64,000 bases of DNA from Anodontia alba (taxonomy: Eukaryota; Mollusca; Bivalvia; Lucinida; Lucinidae), in assembly GCA_964016985.1 (NCBI GenBank), contig OZ024824.1:122694839-122758838 (forward strand). Direction: 5' to 3'. Made by a program: the position numbers and the translations under genes. Every line of letters starts with the position of its first letter. Position 1 is the stretch's first letter. The notes under the pieces are model-generated. The model was not told the DNA's origin, searched no databases, and saw nothing but the letters and a program-made list of their open reading frames with translations. Below are positions 13,601 through 28,600 of this stretch, piece by piece.

Positions 13601-16600
13601 TTTGAAGCAAAGCTCTTCATGTTGGCATGCTTGGGGAACTATACTGGTATATTATTCGATTAACCTGGCTTGGTTAAACAATTTAATACACTCAGTATAA
13701 ACCACACCAAATGAAGATAACTCTGTGTACCAATGTGAAGAGATTGCTTCCCTTTCCTATATAATTTCTATGGTGCCTTGGAGGCTGTAGCCAAATCCAT
13801 TAGACATTCAGTAACAATGTCAACCATTCTGGCTACTGAGCTGTTTCAGGTTAGACGCAATAGCCACCTCAAAATTACTATTGGAAAACTCCAGTTACGA
13901 GTTACGGAATGCTCCAATAAATGCTAGATTGTTGTTTGGTAATAAAATAAAGGAAGTCCCTGTCTAGCTACGAAGCGCAACAACAGAGATTCTTAGCCTT
14001 TTCCTCAGCCAATGCTAGCCAACAACAGAAACTTATTCGGCTCTAAAGTCATTTAAAATACCAAAACTGTGGAACAAGCAATCTAGACCTAAACAGTCTC
14101 AAATATACAGGTCGAAAACTCAGACACAGTCCTTTACATCCGGTATTAGAAAGGACTTTAATAAGAGGAGCAGTAACTCCAAGCAGTTTCCCTCCTCTAA
14201 ACAAGTGTCATCCTCCACAAAGTTCTGAAAGCCAACGCTTTTCACTGCCTATCTTACTAAGCCCAGATATTCCAGTGGGAGGAAGATTGGCCCACTTTGA
14301 GGAACATTGGGGAGAATTAACAAACAACAAATGGGTCCTCTCTATCCTTTGAGACCGTTTCAGGATACCATTCAGGTCTACTCCCACTCTTTCACCAGTT
14401 CCCATAAGTCTGAGCCAGTCTTCTTCCCCGTTGCTGTGAGAAGAGATCACAGAACTTCTCCAGAAACCGGCAGTGGAAAGAGTACAAGATCTGGGAACAC
14501 CAGGCTTTTATTCCCGGCTAAGGAAATACAAAATGGATACAGTCAAATCAGTACATCAGTCGATATTGGTCCATGATTGGACTGTCTCCATAGACCTGAC
14601 AGATGCTTACCTATATGTTCTGATTCATCCATGATCCAGAAAGTATCTTCAGTTCATGTTCCAGGGTCAGGTCTTTCAGTTAACGGTCTTACCCTTCGGA
14701 ATGGCCCTCAGTCCGTGGATTTTTACAAACTGATGGACGTTCTAGCATCGCACCTGTGTCAACACGCCATCTGGGTATTTCCCTACCCAGACAATTGGGT
14801 TATAAGAGATCTAATTTGCAACCGGCTAATATCACACAAAATATTGCCTCCAAACTGTACAAAGTCTAGGTTTCATTTCAAATCTAAAGAAGTCAGATTT
14901 GATACCAGCCCAGAAATTCACATTTATAGGGATTGAATTTCAGACACAACAGAATATAGTTAGGGTACCACAGGACTGAGTCAATTCCCTACTTCAGACT
15001 GTCAAACTGTTTCTTTCTCAGACACAAGTTAGGGCATGAACTTTACTTTCTCTTTTGGGCAAACTCAGTGCTGCAGCAGACTTCATTCTCCTAGGCAGAC
15101 TACACTTATGTCTGCTTCAAATGTGTCTATTGTCTGTCTGGAGACCTCATATTCATCCAATTGATCACTACGTTCCGATCAACAACATGATTTGATTCTA
15201 TTTGAAATGGTGGATGGACACCAATCCCTTCGTCTCGGGAACGTCTATTCATCCTCCGGAACCCAGTACTTTCCTTTTCACGGAAGCCAGTCATTTTGGA
15301 TGGGGAGCTCATCTCAAACCAATGAGACTATCCTTTCATGGTCGGAAGACCAATCCCAGCTCCATATCAATATTTTGGAAATGATGGCCATTCATTTAGC
15401 ACTGAAGAAAGCCATAAAATACATTCACCACTCTTGTGTTATGATCTTGACCGACAATACAACAGTAGTCTCTTATATCAACAAACAAGGAGGAACACAT
15501 TCTCCCAACCAATGGGTAGAGATATGGAGAATCCTCCATTGGTGCCTGGAATAGGATATGATCAGAGTTTGTCATATCCCAGGCAAATTCAACATATTGG
15601 CAGATTATCTATCGAGATAACACAGGCCACTCAAAACAGAATGGACTTTGGATCAGTCGGCAGCAAACTCCATCTTACAAATGCTCAGTTACCCCAGTGT
15701 GGATTTGTTTGCAATACGATTCAATCACAAACTCCCATTGTATGTATCTCCAGTTCCGGACAATCATGCCTTAGTGACGGACGCATTGTCATGGACTAGA
15801 ATTGTCTTCATGCATGTGCATTCATCTTCCGCTCCTTCCAAAACTGCTGACACAAGCAAAGGGAAAGTTTCAGCATCCAAATCTACCATTATTCGCTCTC
15901 CACGCTTGGGAGTTATCAAACAATCAATTAGAAATAAAAAGTTTTCGCAAAGAGTTGCAGACTTTTTCTCAAAATCAAGACAAACATCTACTCAGAAAGT
16001 CTATGATTCAAAATGGGTCATATACTCCCAACTGGTGTCATAGAAAGAAGGTTAATCCGGTCTCAGCCCCTCTTACGGTGATAGCCGACTTCCTTATTTA
16101 CCTTTTCTCTGAGAAAAAGTATCAAATAAGTACCATCAAAGGTTATAGAGCTATGATCTCAAATACTCTCAAATTCAAGACTGGTAATAGAATCGGATCT
16201 AACCCAGTCTTGTCTGAGTTAATTAGATCTTTTGAAATGCAACATCTAGTACAAAGATCTCTTACACCAAAATGGGATTTGTCTTGGGTCCCAGTTTCCC
16301 TACAGAAATCCCCATTTGAACCTTTACATAAGGCATCTAAACTCCATGTTACAATTAAGAGGGCCTTTCTGTTAGCTCTTGCCACTGCTAAAAGAATTTA
16401 TGCTTTAGCAATGGATCCAAATCATTTAAGGTTCAATCAGTCTGATGGTTCCATATCATTGATAGTACAAACTGAGTTTTTAAGCAAAGAACCAGCTTCC
16501 GTCCATTTGCCCAGATTCTATAGTTATCCCTTCGATAGCTCAAACATGCAAAAGTGAACATTTAGACAGACTTTTATGCTCGATAAGAGCATTAAAGTTT

Positions 16601-19600
16601 TATCTTAAAATGACTAGTTCTTATTGCCAGAACAGGACTAGATTAATTTTACCAATTAAGGCAATCAAGATATCTCTAAGGCCTCTGTATCGAGATGGGT
16701 ATCTTATACTATTAAACTTGCCTATAGGAAACTCAGCCGTGGAGACATTTCCTTCCTAAAAATCAAAGCTCACGAAGTAAGAGCACTGTCTTCTTCTTGG
16801 GCATTTTTTGATAAAGTTCCGCTCAGTGAAATACTCAAAGCAGCAGTATGAAATTGATCCTCTACTTTCCCTAAATTCTACCTGAGAGACATGTCTCAAC
16901 AAGCTGATAATCTTTGGGCCCAATAGTTGTTGCTCAAAATGTGGTGAGGGGCCAGGAAAATAGAGCCTTTGTCCCCTAGAGAAGACTGCCAGCCTCCAGG
17001 CTAATGTTACATATATGAAGGTAATTACTATCATACATATATATTAGGAATTTAGATCATTCTTAAGATACCTTTATCATGAATGTATCTTATTCCTAAG
17101 ACTTAATCCAGAAGTTAGGGATTCAATATATATTATTTGTGTTAGAACTAGGAGAGCTCCTCCCTCCTAATCTGCAAATTCTAGCACATTATCTATAGGT
17201 TAATGTATTGTGCAGTTAAAATGAAGTTTTTAAAAGTAAAACATATTTTAACAAGCAATACTTAACCTATACATAAGAGAATCCCACCTTCCTCCCCACG
17301 TAGCTCAGTTATATTGTTCTTATACTTCAAAGAAACTGACATATGATCAAAAGAGCAGGTATCTCTTAAAGGTATCTCTTAAAGGGACCTTCCGGATTAA
17401 GACTCTTTAAGATGACTGAACCATAATTTTTTTCTGTGGAAGGTTTGAAATACAGAATAGAATAGAACATTATCTATAGGTTAAGTAGTGCTTGTTAAAA
17501 TATATTTTACTTTTAAAAACTTCATTTTTCATATTTTTCACAGTAAAAAGGCAGACATTTCATGCAAATTGTTATCTTAGGAGGTAGTTTGTGTGAAATG
17601 TCAAAGCCTTTTTTTGGGGGGGGGGGGGGGGAAAGAAAAAAATGTTTCAAAATGTCATCTGCTGAAATTTTTAAGTGTCTAGTGAGATCCCACAATACAA
17701 GACTATTTGAAGTAAGAAAGGAGTTGATATTGTATAACTGATGAATGCTCTGATGAAAAAATCATAGAGGTTTTATATTCTACAGTACCATGACAATGGA
17801 ACAGCTACTAGAGTCTTTGACGAAAAAAGCCAAATTGGAGGCTGAAGAATCTCACAGAGCTCTCGTGGCTGCTATAAATGGTCAAGCTGGCCTTGACATT
17901 ATAGATCAAAAGGTGTGTAAGTTCAAATTATTACAGTAGGAACTGAGGGTTAACCAATTTTAGTCTGGAGACTCCCAAAAGGGTAATTGGCAAATAATGC
18001 AGACCTTGGTCAGACACTGCAGAATGAGGCTTCTGATCAAGGTCTTCACTAGCCTGTTTTCCCTAGGAAAATCACTAAAGCACGTAGCCTGACATACTAA
18101 AATTAATATTGGACTCTTCCAGTATATAGTGTGAGGTGAGTTTATTCAGTCTAAAACTGGATTATGTCATACAGTACCTGGCTACCTGGGCCCAGTTGTT
18201 CAAAGCTAACGACGTCGTTAGTTTACGATTCATTCAAATTTACATCGAGTGATATGCAAATATGTTGAAATTTTTTGCTGAAAAAATGTGAGTAGCTTTT
18301 GCAGTGCAAAAGCTACTCACAAAAAATACCAGAATATTGTATATTGAATCCGCTAGAACAGTTAAAGAAATGACCCTTAACGAGCTCGTTAAGCTAACGA
18401 CGCTTTGAACAACTGGGTCCAGGTGTTGTCCATTTACTCAGTGCAATATTTGTTTGAGTTTGTAGATGCAGTAAATAAGTACCAAGGAGCTATACAACCA
18501 GTTGAGGAACTATAGTCTGATTCAGAACCACAATTCGTGCAAATTAGATGCTGTGTGTACATTTAAAAAATGCATGTAATTGTTCTCTATATTTGTTTTT
18601 GTATTGTTATACTTATCAGCTTTTTATACCCCATAACGCGATAGTAGCGGGGTATTATGGCTTCGCGGTGGACGTCGGTGTGTCTGTCCAACAGTCATAC
18701 GTCAGTCCATCTTTCGGTCCGTCAATATTTTATTTCTGGATGATAACTTGAGTAGACATTAGAAGATTTTCACCAACCTTCGTATGTGCATTGATATTGT
18801 GGAGATCTGATTTGGGATTGCTAATGGACAAATTTCATTGAATTTTGAGAGAGTTATCTGCCCCAAATACGCCCATATTTTCAATTCCGGATGATAACTT
18901 GTGTAAATGTCAAGGGATTTTAACCAAAGTTGGTACATGCATTGACATTAAGGAGCTCTGTTTTGGGATTGCTAATGGGCAAATTTTATCAATGTTTGAC
19001 AGAGTTATCTGCCTGCAACACAATAATTGCGGGATATTATAGTTTAATGTTTTAATTCCAAATTTCTGAAAAACATCACTGTCTACATATGATTTCATCA
19101 GCATTAGGCTTAAATGACAGTGTTAAAAATAATAAAATGGGGTCCAACAAGGTTACAATGTTGAAAATGCTTCTTAAAACTAATTTGGCAATTTTCTGAC
19201 AGTTTTCAGGAAAATTATGAAGAAAAGATAGTATATATATTCAAAATATTTTTTTTCCTTTGCCTCTAAGTGGTTCAGTTTTCTTTGGAAACAACCTTCT
19301 TTTTGCAAAACAACCAGAAATGCATGTTCTTAAAACGGTGATTTAGACTATAACTGTAGACAAGTTTTTCAAAGCAACATTTGTTTTAGTTTGTAGATGC
19401 AGTAGACAAGTACAGAGATGTTCTACGCTCAGTGGAAGAGCACAAGAATCAGCTGCATACTGACAGCCTACAACAGTTACATGCCATGTACAATCTTAAT
19501 GAAATATTGTCATCAAAACCTGAAGGAGTTGATCCAACACTGAGAGATGAGCAACTACCAACACAGGTAGTCAGAATTACTGTGTTTTATCCTAAGTATT

Positions 19601-22600
19601 CAGACACCTTAACTCATTTATGCCTAGTGGACTATTCTATCTAAAGTCTTTGGACAGGTCCATGTCCTATATTAGGGGTGTCTGGTTAGTTTTTATTATT
19701 ACAATGTTTTTTAGAAATTTCTGAACTTATCATAAACATTGTAGACTGGGATAAGATGCCGCATTTTGTGGCATCTGATCCTGGTCTACATTGTTTGCTA
19801 ATGTCCCTTTTATGGGATGCTAGGCTTAAATGGGCTAACTTCTTATCATACTTGTCCTATAGCTTGAACAAGTTACCTTTTGATGTCTCTTAACCCTGAA
19901 CAGGATATGCCCTGCTTTCCGAACAGTGTAGATCCAGAGTTGGCTTATCAGTTGGCTTCTTCAGAAGCCAACTGATCTGGATATACAAGTTTGGCATTAA
20001 GTATGTGAATTTGTGTCCACAACCTGGATCAAGTTTTCTGATTGGCTGAAAATTAGAAGTGGGTGTGACATCTTATTTTATTCAGCATGGCAAGGGTTAA
20101 CAATTTCTGGATGAATGGCAAACAGTATAGACCCTGATCATATGCAACATTCCGTGGCATCTGGTCTGGGTCTACACAATTTTCTCAGGTCTGTCTGTCC
20201 TAATACTTAGGGAAAATAAGTTTAGATAGTGTCAAGAAGCATAAATGTGATAAAATGTGTCTTCTAGCATGTACTCAGTGAAGATGGGTCAGCCTGCACA
20301 TCCACACAGTCTGCTTAGTCTTGACTTCACTGTCCATCTGAAGAAGCATTGGGTCAGTGGTTTTAACCCATTTATGTCTTGTTTCCCATTAAAGGGACAT
20401 TTGCAAAAAGTGTAGACCCAGATCAGACGCTGCATTCTGCAGCGTCTGATCGGGGTCTACACTGTTTGACTAAGTTTTAGAGTTAAATCCCGTGATATGT
20501 TTTACAATATGCCATAAATGAAAACTTTTTGTTTTAGATTTCTCAGGAACTATGAAGGCAATAAAGTTGAAACTTCGTACACACATTTATGTGGGCTAAT
20601 GTATTGTGTATACCAGAATCAGGGCCAAGGGCCTGTAATGTTTAGAGTTACATCCCTTGATAGGTTTTAGAATTTGCCATTAATGAAAACTTTTGGTCAC
20701 TCGTTTCTCAAGAACTGTAAGGGCTACAAAGTTGAAGCGTGGTACACAAATGGACAGTGGGCTGATTTATTGTGTATAAAGGCCATAAGTCTTGGAGTTA
20801 TAGTTTGATAGGTTTTTAAACTTGCCATAAATGAAAAACTTTGATAGATTTCTCAGGAACTATGAAAGCTATAAAGTTGAAACTTATAGTAGGCTCTTGG
20901 AATGACGTCTTTTGATAGGTGTTACAATTTGCCTTTAATGTTACAATTTGCCATTAATGAAAACTTTTTGTCGCACTATTCTCAAGAACTGCAAGGATAA
21001 CAAAGTTGAAACCTGGTACATGCATGGACAGTTGGTTGATGTATCCTGTATACTAGAATCAGGGCCAAGAGCCCATAATGCATGAAATTGAATCCCTTGA
21101 TAGGTTAAGTTGCCATGTTACCATGTCCTACAGTGATGTTATCTGGTAAGCATGAATTCAAAGTATTTATGCACCATGAGTATTTCTCCTGTGATAGTGC
21201 TGCAGCAGGGCTATAGTCAGATCTTCTGACAGCTCTGGTTAGAGCTGTGAAACTTGACTCTTTTCTGGCCTTTGTTTAACCTACTTATAGATACAGAAAT
21301 TAGGGTCCAGTTGTTCAAAGCTAACGACGTCGTTAGTTAACGATTCGTTAAAATTTAAATTGAGTGATACGCAAATATGCTGAAATTTTTTGCTGAAAAA
21401 ATGTGAGTAGCTTTTGCAGTGCAAAAGCTACTCACATTGTTTCAGCAAAAAATATCAGAATATCGTGTATTAAATCCGCTAAAACTGTTAACGAAATGAC
21501 CCTTAACGAGCTCGTTAAGCTAACGACGCTTTGAACAACTGGGCCCAGAAGTTCAACATGCCTAGTTCTTGTTAATAGCAGACATTGATGAAGAAATATT
21601 TTATTTTCAGATCACAGAATTAAAGGACAAGTATATGGCAAAGGCTATTGCCTATGTTACCAGCACTGGGGAAGCTCTAGAACCGGTACAGTTGGACGTG
21701 AAGAGTTGCCAGCAGCAGGTATTATACTAGTAGTTGTGGTTGTGTACCTATCAATGTTTTCCACCAGAGTGTGGGAGGGAGTGGGCACCTGGCAAACCCA
21801 GAGGACTAGACTGGTAGGTAATTCCCATTCACATGTAGTAGGCTGAACATTTCATCACCAATGTAGGGAATTTAACTCACAATGAAATATTAGTCGATAT
21901 GATGACATTTTTACAAACGGAAATAGATTTTTTTAAGTCCTTCACTGGATTTTAATGGCTGATTTATGCTTTTGGGTGGAGGAATTAGACACAGAACTTT
22001 CAAAATTATCTAATTCCCCTGGATATTCCCCCGAATATTGATTGGTGCATTTTAGACTGAATAAACTCCCTCATTATATATATTGGCAGAGTCAAATTTC
22101 AATTTTAAGTATGTCAGGCTATGTGACAGATATTCCTAGGGAAAAATGGCTAAATTATTTGCAAACAATGGAAACCCTGATCAGATGCTGCATTCTGCAA
22201 CGCCTGATCTGGGTTTGCATTGTTTGCCAATGCCTTTTTTGGGGTCTCCAGAATAAAATGGGATAAGCTAATTAGCGGGCTGGGTAGCCCAGTGTTTAAT
22301 GCTCTTGACTTGCTAGCTAGGTGTTTTGAGAATATTCTGTACATGAGTGTACCAAGCTCATATATGATGTCTTGGGTTTCGTATGAAGGAGACATATAGG
22401 GTAGGTACAGGGTGAGAAACCGCAACACTAATTTTATGCGGGCAGTTCATGGCAACAGAGCTGTTCAAATGTATGCGCAAATGTACATCACTGACATAAT
22501 ATACTTACCCTAAGTATTTGGACAGACAGGTGTTAGCAAACAATGCAGATCCAGATCAGATGACACATTCTGTGACATCTGATCAGGGTCTACACTGTTT

Positions 22601-25600
22601 GCCACTCATTAAGCAGTTTTTACACAATTTAGCCCGATAATAAAATGGACTTATACACAGATACGGTTAGGACTGGTGTTTTCTGAATATTTAGGATAAA
22701 TAAAAAATGACTGACACTGGTGTAAGAATACTACCAAATGATAACAGCTCAGGAAAACAAATATTTGGGAAAATCTTATTTTATCATGAAATTGTATGTT
22801 GTGTGTACTCATTATAATTGCCTCATTAAGGCAATTATAATGAGTACACGTAACAAACAATTACTCTGTAGAAAATCCAAAAGATCATCCTAAATTTTAT
22901 CGCTATTTGCTTCCTGACTGGTCACCATGCTTAACCCTCAATGGCTTGAACTACTCATATTTCGAACAAATTTCTGTGGTCCCAAAGATGTTTGAGCCAT
23001 TGGTTCGACTGTAGCAGTCTATTCTGCAGTATCCACTGATTCAGTAAACGGACATTGAAGGCCTGATCAGACTGCTCAGATGTGTATGCTGATCATAGCC
23101 TCTGTTGTCAACAGATTCCATAAAGGGTTTTTTCTCACATTTTTCATTTCATGTATGTCACGTCAGTTTCTAGCAAAAGAATGTTCACAAGTACTTAGAC
23201 GACGGAGCCTGCCCAGGAAAAGTGTGGTTAGGTAAACTGACCAGCTTGACATGACCTAAACATTGTTGACTGGGTCAGTAAACTCCAAACCAACCAAATC
23301 ATGTATGCCATAGTTGATACTCTTCGTAGATTATTGGCCATTTGTTACAAGGAAGGCAACATTTTTGACTTCCTGTTTGCTTTCTTGCACACCATGCCCA
23401 CTTTAAAATGGGATCTACTTTTTGAGTAGACCCCTTTTCAAATAGGATGCAAAACAATGTTGATTTTTATTTCTGATGGAATAACTTATGTATGACATGC
23501 ATCAGTAATGGATTGAATATAAAAAAGATTTGCCTCCCCTGGAAGTGTACCTCATTCCCCTTAAATTGAGGCATTTACATGTCTTTTGTAGCTTGAGGAA
23601 GGCTCTGAATGGTGGCTAGATGTGATAGAATGGGTTGTGAATAGAGATCAGCAAGATTTACTCATAGAGAAAGTGAAAGATGATCTACTGGACAACAGAA
23701 ATCCTGAAATCAATTCTATTGCTAGGAGGTATGACTGTGAGGTCGAAGTATTAATCATGGGTCACATTAGGCGAAAAGGTCTTTTTGAACATGCGCAAAA
23801 TGCACAGATTCAGATTCATACCGTGCATGTGCTAGGTCTCATCCAGGCATTTACTTTCTATTGATTAATTCTGTAGTGTCAAATGATTCTGTGAAGGGAA
23901 AGAAAAAGCTCTGATCAGACTGCACAAATGTGCTGGCTGACCAGGCCTTTGCTGTCCACATATGCCCGAAGACACATTTTTGCATGGCGGGGCCCATACA
24001 CTAAATGATGTCTTCTAATATAATACATAGCTCAGGAATATAGGGGTATCCAGAATGTATTTTTGTATTTCTCCATGAAAACATACATATATTTTGTGAG
24101 TGCTCATTAAAAGTGTATTGACAAAGCACCTTTATGGAGTACCCACAGCATATATTTTCATGGAGAAGTAAGAAAAATATCAATACTTTTCAGTTGAAAA
24201 AAAAGTGCCTTATCTGGAGATATGGCATATGCAGATGAAGGTCCAGATCAGACTGCTTCTACACTGTCTTTTTAGAGTGGTTCAGTCTTGATTACCAAAT
24301 TATTCTGCAATGTTCAGTGTCTCTTAGCAATGGAGAAATGTCTAAAAAAAAAACTACCGTATTTACCCTAAGTATTTGGACACCTCAACTCCTTACCATA
24401 TATGTTCTAAAATTTGAACCAGTACAATTCACTACCTGATGTTGTGTCTAAAAATTGCTGGATGAGTGGCAAACAGTGTAGACCCAGATGAGACGCCGCG
24501 TTCTGTGGCGTCTCATCTGGGTCTATACTGTTTGCTCAGGCCTGTCTGTCCTAATACATATGATAAATACGGTATATAGATTTTCTTTTGACACAATCTA
24601 AAACAGAGCAGCCTAGACACCCAGCTTACATTTCAGTCTTACCGGGAACTTTGTGTAAACATAAAGAATGAATTTGGAAGATTGTTCATACAAGCATTCT
24701 GCATCATTACTGGGCTTTCTAGATGTGAGGAGTATTTGATAAACTGTCAGTAGTGTTATAAATCAATAGATCAGGGCCCAGTTGTTCAAAACTTAACAAA
24801 GTTGTTAGTAAAGTGACATTAAAATTTCTGTCTTGAAATATGGCAAATACACTGATATTTTTTGCTGAAAAAAGTATGTGAAGATTTTGCATTGTAAAAG
24901 CTACTCATATTTTTGCAGCAAAATATCAATGTTTCTGAAAGAGCCTTAGCTACAACAGTTAACAGGTTTGTAATTAATTAGCTCGTTAAGCTAAGAATGC
25001 TTTGAACAACTGGGCCCTGACAAATGATATCCCCCTGAACAGGTACATGCTTTTTCATTTGAGCTACATGTATACTGGTTCCAGGGTCTCGATAGTGCCT
25101 CCACGTTTGGTTCATGAGGTTGAGGGTTTGATCCTTGGCTACATGTATGTTATACCTAAGACTTCCTGAAATATTGGTACTAGCTAGAAGTGTCTCGTGT
25201 AGCATATATGCCAGAGCACTTGTAATGAGTACCCACAAATCTATATTTTGTGGATAACCACGAAATATAAATACAGTCGACTCTAGTTATCTCGAATTCC
25301 AAGGGACTCTCTGAAATACTTCGAGATATCCGTACCTCGACATATCAGATTTGCAGAATTGGGGGAAAAATAATTCGAACAACCACATTTAACAAACATA
25401 TATAATATGAAGTTGGAGATATATTGAAAAATATTGTGGAAAAGAGGAGAAATTGCTCCTTAGGAGCAATTTCTCCTCTTTTCCACAATATTTTTTTACC
25501 TGTTGATAGATTTTCATGTTAAGGCAGGGACCACATTTTCACTTCGAGATAAGTGGTTATTCGAGATAAGCGAGTTCGAGATAACGAGAGTCAACTGTAC

Positions 25601-28600
25601 TTTTAAGTGAAAAAAGTGCCTTAATTAGAGGTAAGCATATATTTACTAAGGCAGTTTTATATCTGTAGCGTGTAGTGAAAAGTGTCTTCGAATATGTGCA
25701 AAATATGCAGATTCAGGTCATCCTGCACACATACATAATATCATTCGAGCCATTACTCTCCATTCATACATTCTGTAGTACATGGGTGAAAATTTTCAGT
25801 ATTGTTTATATGATTTCAGGATTTTGGGACTTGCTGTGCCGATATAAAGTACAGGAAAATTTATCATTTCAGGATTTTAAAACCTAGAATGTTCAGAACT
25901 AACAGTGTCATTAGATAACATATCATTGAACCTTTGATCATTAAATTTGGCATACACTTTACTATTTTTGCTGAAAAAATGTGAGTAGCTTTTGCATTTG
26001 CAAAAGCTACTCACATTTTTTGCAGCAAAAATATCAATGTATTTGAAAATATGTTAGCTACAGTAGTTACCGAGTTTGTCACTAATGAGGTAGTTAAGCT
26101 AACAATGCTTTGAGCAACTGGGCCCAGGATCCTTGAGTTTTACAACTTCCATCCATGATAGTATCCAGTGATTCTATTAGTGGACAGTGAAGACCCTGAT
26201 CAGACTGCACCAGTGTGCAGGCTGATCTGGGCCTTAACAGTCCGCATATGCCCAAAGACACTGTTGACATGACGTGGATCCTACGTGAAATGATTCTTTT
26301 TATTCTCACTACAGTATCCGAACTGTGGCAGGACTGGAGTATATAGTGGAAACACATCTGTCCAGTCTGAACACAGCCTATGAGAAAGTTCTAGATGCTA
26401 TGAAAGGACTGAGAGGTCAACCATCTCTGGAGCTTATCAATAAGACAGTAGAGTGCTGCCTGAGACCAGTCGGGGAAATACTGAAAACGTAAGATTATTA
26501 AGGGATACTGGGGGAAAGCAACTGGGTGGCTGAGTGTTTAGCTCTCTCGACTTCAGATTATGAGGTCCTGAGTCTGAATCCCTAGGCAGAATTCAGCTCA
26601 TGGATGTACAATACTTCATTGCACAGAGCTTTTTACAGTGAACCCTTGTTACAAGGACAGCGTAGTTCCCAAAGACGTTCCCATTAAAATGAATTTCCTG
26701 TTGTACAGAATACAAAATGAGCAGTTTGATATGTAAGAAAGGTCTTATTTGTTCTTATTTCCTCATAGAATATATGTTTTGGATATTTGTCAAAATTGCC
26801 TCACTGAGGCAATTCTAACAAATATCCAAAACATATGTTTCTTTAAAGTATTAAATACAATATTCTTGCATAATTTGTGACTGATTGTTACCTCTTAAGG
26901 GAAGGTTTGGTGACAGTCTAATTGTCATAATGAATTTTTTTGTTGTATCGAGGATCGGTATAAAGAGGGTAGACTGTATTATCATTCTTTCATCATTTTT
27001 ACAAAGACTTAAAGAATGTTGAAAAGGATTTAAAACACCAAATCATCATCGTCATCATTATCCTTCTTTACATATGCAAGCAATAGTTACCTGAATCAGT
27101 GTGATCCGGGTCTTCATTAATGTAAATTTGGTAGCCAGGCTCCACAGCCCAGACAGTAAGGCATCTGACTGCATATCCAGGGATTGCAAGTTCGAATCTA
27201 AGCTTGGCCACATAACACATAATAATAATTTCTGCTGATTCAAAAAGGGTAGTTGCCAATCATTGGCAAAAGTATGAGTATGTGTACAAAGTACTGGTTA
27301 ACCACTAAGGTAAATAGGCTGCCCAGGAAAAGTGTGCATAGGTTAACCTATGCCCATAGCCTTTAGGTCAAGATCACTAACTTAGAATTTTAATGTTAAA
27401 GTTTTTACATTAAAGTTTCCAACAGCTCATATAATATTATCTCAAACTATTTGATGGATTTGGTTTATAATTGGTATGATGATAGATATTAGTCTGAAGT
27501 CCTGTTCAGAAATACCGTCACCTTAAGGTCATAGTCACAGATGTAAAAGTTTTGCATTAAAGTTCTGAACAGCCTATGTTTTCTAGACCATACAATGGAT
27601 TTGGTTAATATTCGGTATGGTGATAGATATAGGTCCAAGGTTTAAAACACCAATACAGAGCTGGCCTTGGTGGCTCAGTTGGATGTTCATCCAACTGGTG
27701 ATAAGGAGGTGGCGGGTTCGACCCCCGCCGAGGTCGGCAACATTCTTTCTTGGAGTTTGATCATGAAATATTTTCTACAGTCATTCTCTCCCTTTCGCTG
27801 ATTCAAGAAGGACAGTTGTCAGTTTCGGGCAAAAGAATGTGCACAATACCGGTTAACTGCTTAGTAAATGTGTGGTTATGTAAACTAACCCCGCTAGACA
27901 TGACCCCATTGGGTTGACTGGGCAGTAAAACCTCAACACAAACAAACAAAACACCAATACCCTTCCCTTGCCGATGACCTTAAAGTCATGGCCATGGAAT
28001 TTTTATGTTGAAGTTTTGAAAAGCTCATATTTGCCAGATCCAACTATGGTATGCTGATAGGTATAGGTCCAAAGTTTTATTCAGCAGTATCCTCCCCCCA
28101 ACCTCCCTCTCCCCCCCTCCTGTGCCCATGGCCTTAAGGTCACCTGGTTCACTGGTCAGATATAATGCTTAATCATTTTGTTATAACCCAGCGGGCACAT
28201 GATGTAAATATAAGGTTGCCTCAACGTCATTGCAACGTCATGACGTTGCATCGACGTTGAGGCCTGCCGAGAAAAGCCTTTATGGTGATTGACAGACACC
28301 CTGCTTTGATCACAGCTCTTGTTGTTTGTCTTGCTCTTACACCATCTGCATGTGGCCTGAATTTATCTTCAATAAAGTTATGTTCAGTTCAGTTCTGTTA
28401 TTTATGAGTTAATACACCTTGAGTTTAAAATATTAGAATATTGCTCTCAAGACTTGCAAATTTTATAAACAAACTCATGCTAATGCACCTGTTGCTTATC
28501 AGATTTGCTAATCTCTCAGGAAACATTTCCTGTATTTGTTTTAAACTTGTGTGCATTAATCTGTTTATTTAGTGGCTCATAAAAGGGACATTGGAAAACA

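Larger units (their letters stand above)
13690..17526 (+). mobile_element. Decayed DIRS-like tyrosine-recombinase retrotransposon
   Basis: In order on the plus strand: a gag-like tail, reverse transcriptase, RNase H of the DIRS type, a tyrosine recombinase, and a terminal region with an inverted repeat (17218-17277 against 17467-17526). Every domain is split by frameshifts and stops. The order RT, RNase H, YR with no integrase or protease is characteristic of DIRS elements. The left end is unclear and probably truncated; 13400-13690 is unassigned with a long T run. It lies in the intron between SHPRH exons f and g in the same orientation. Confidence 0.85.

Noticed and set aside
13223..13663. 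146-codon open frame on the plus strand
   Set aside because: It overlaps a foldback MITE and a poly-T run, and the composition is low complexity with no recognisable domain.
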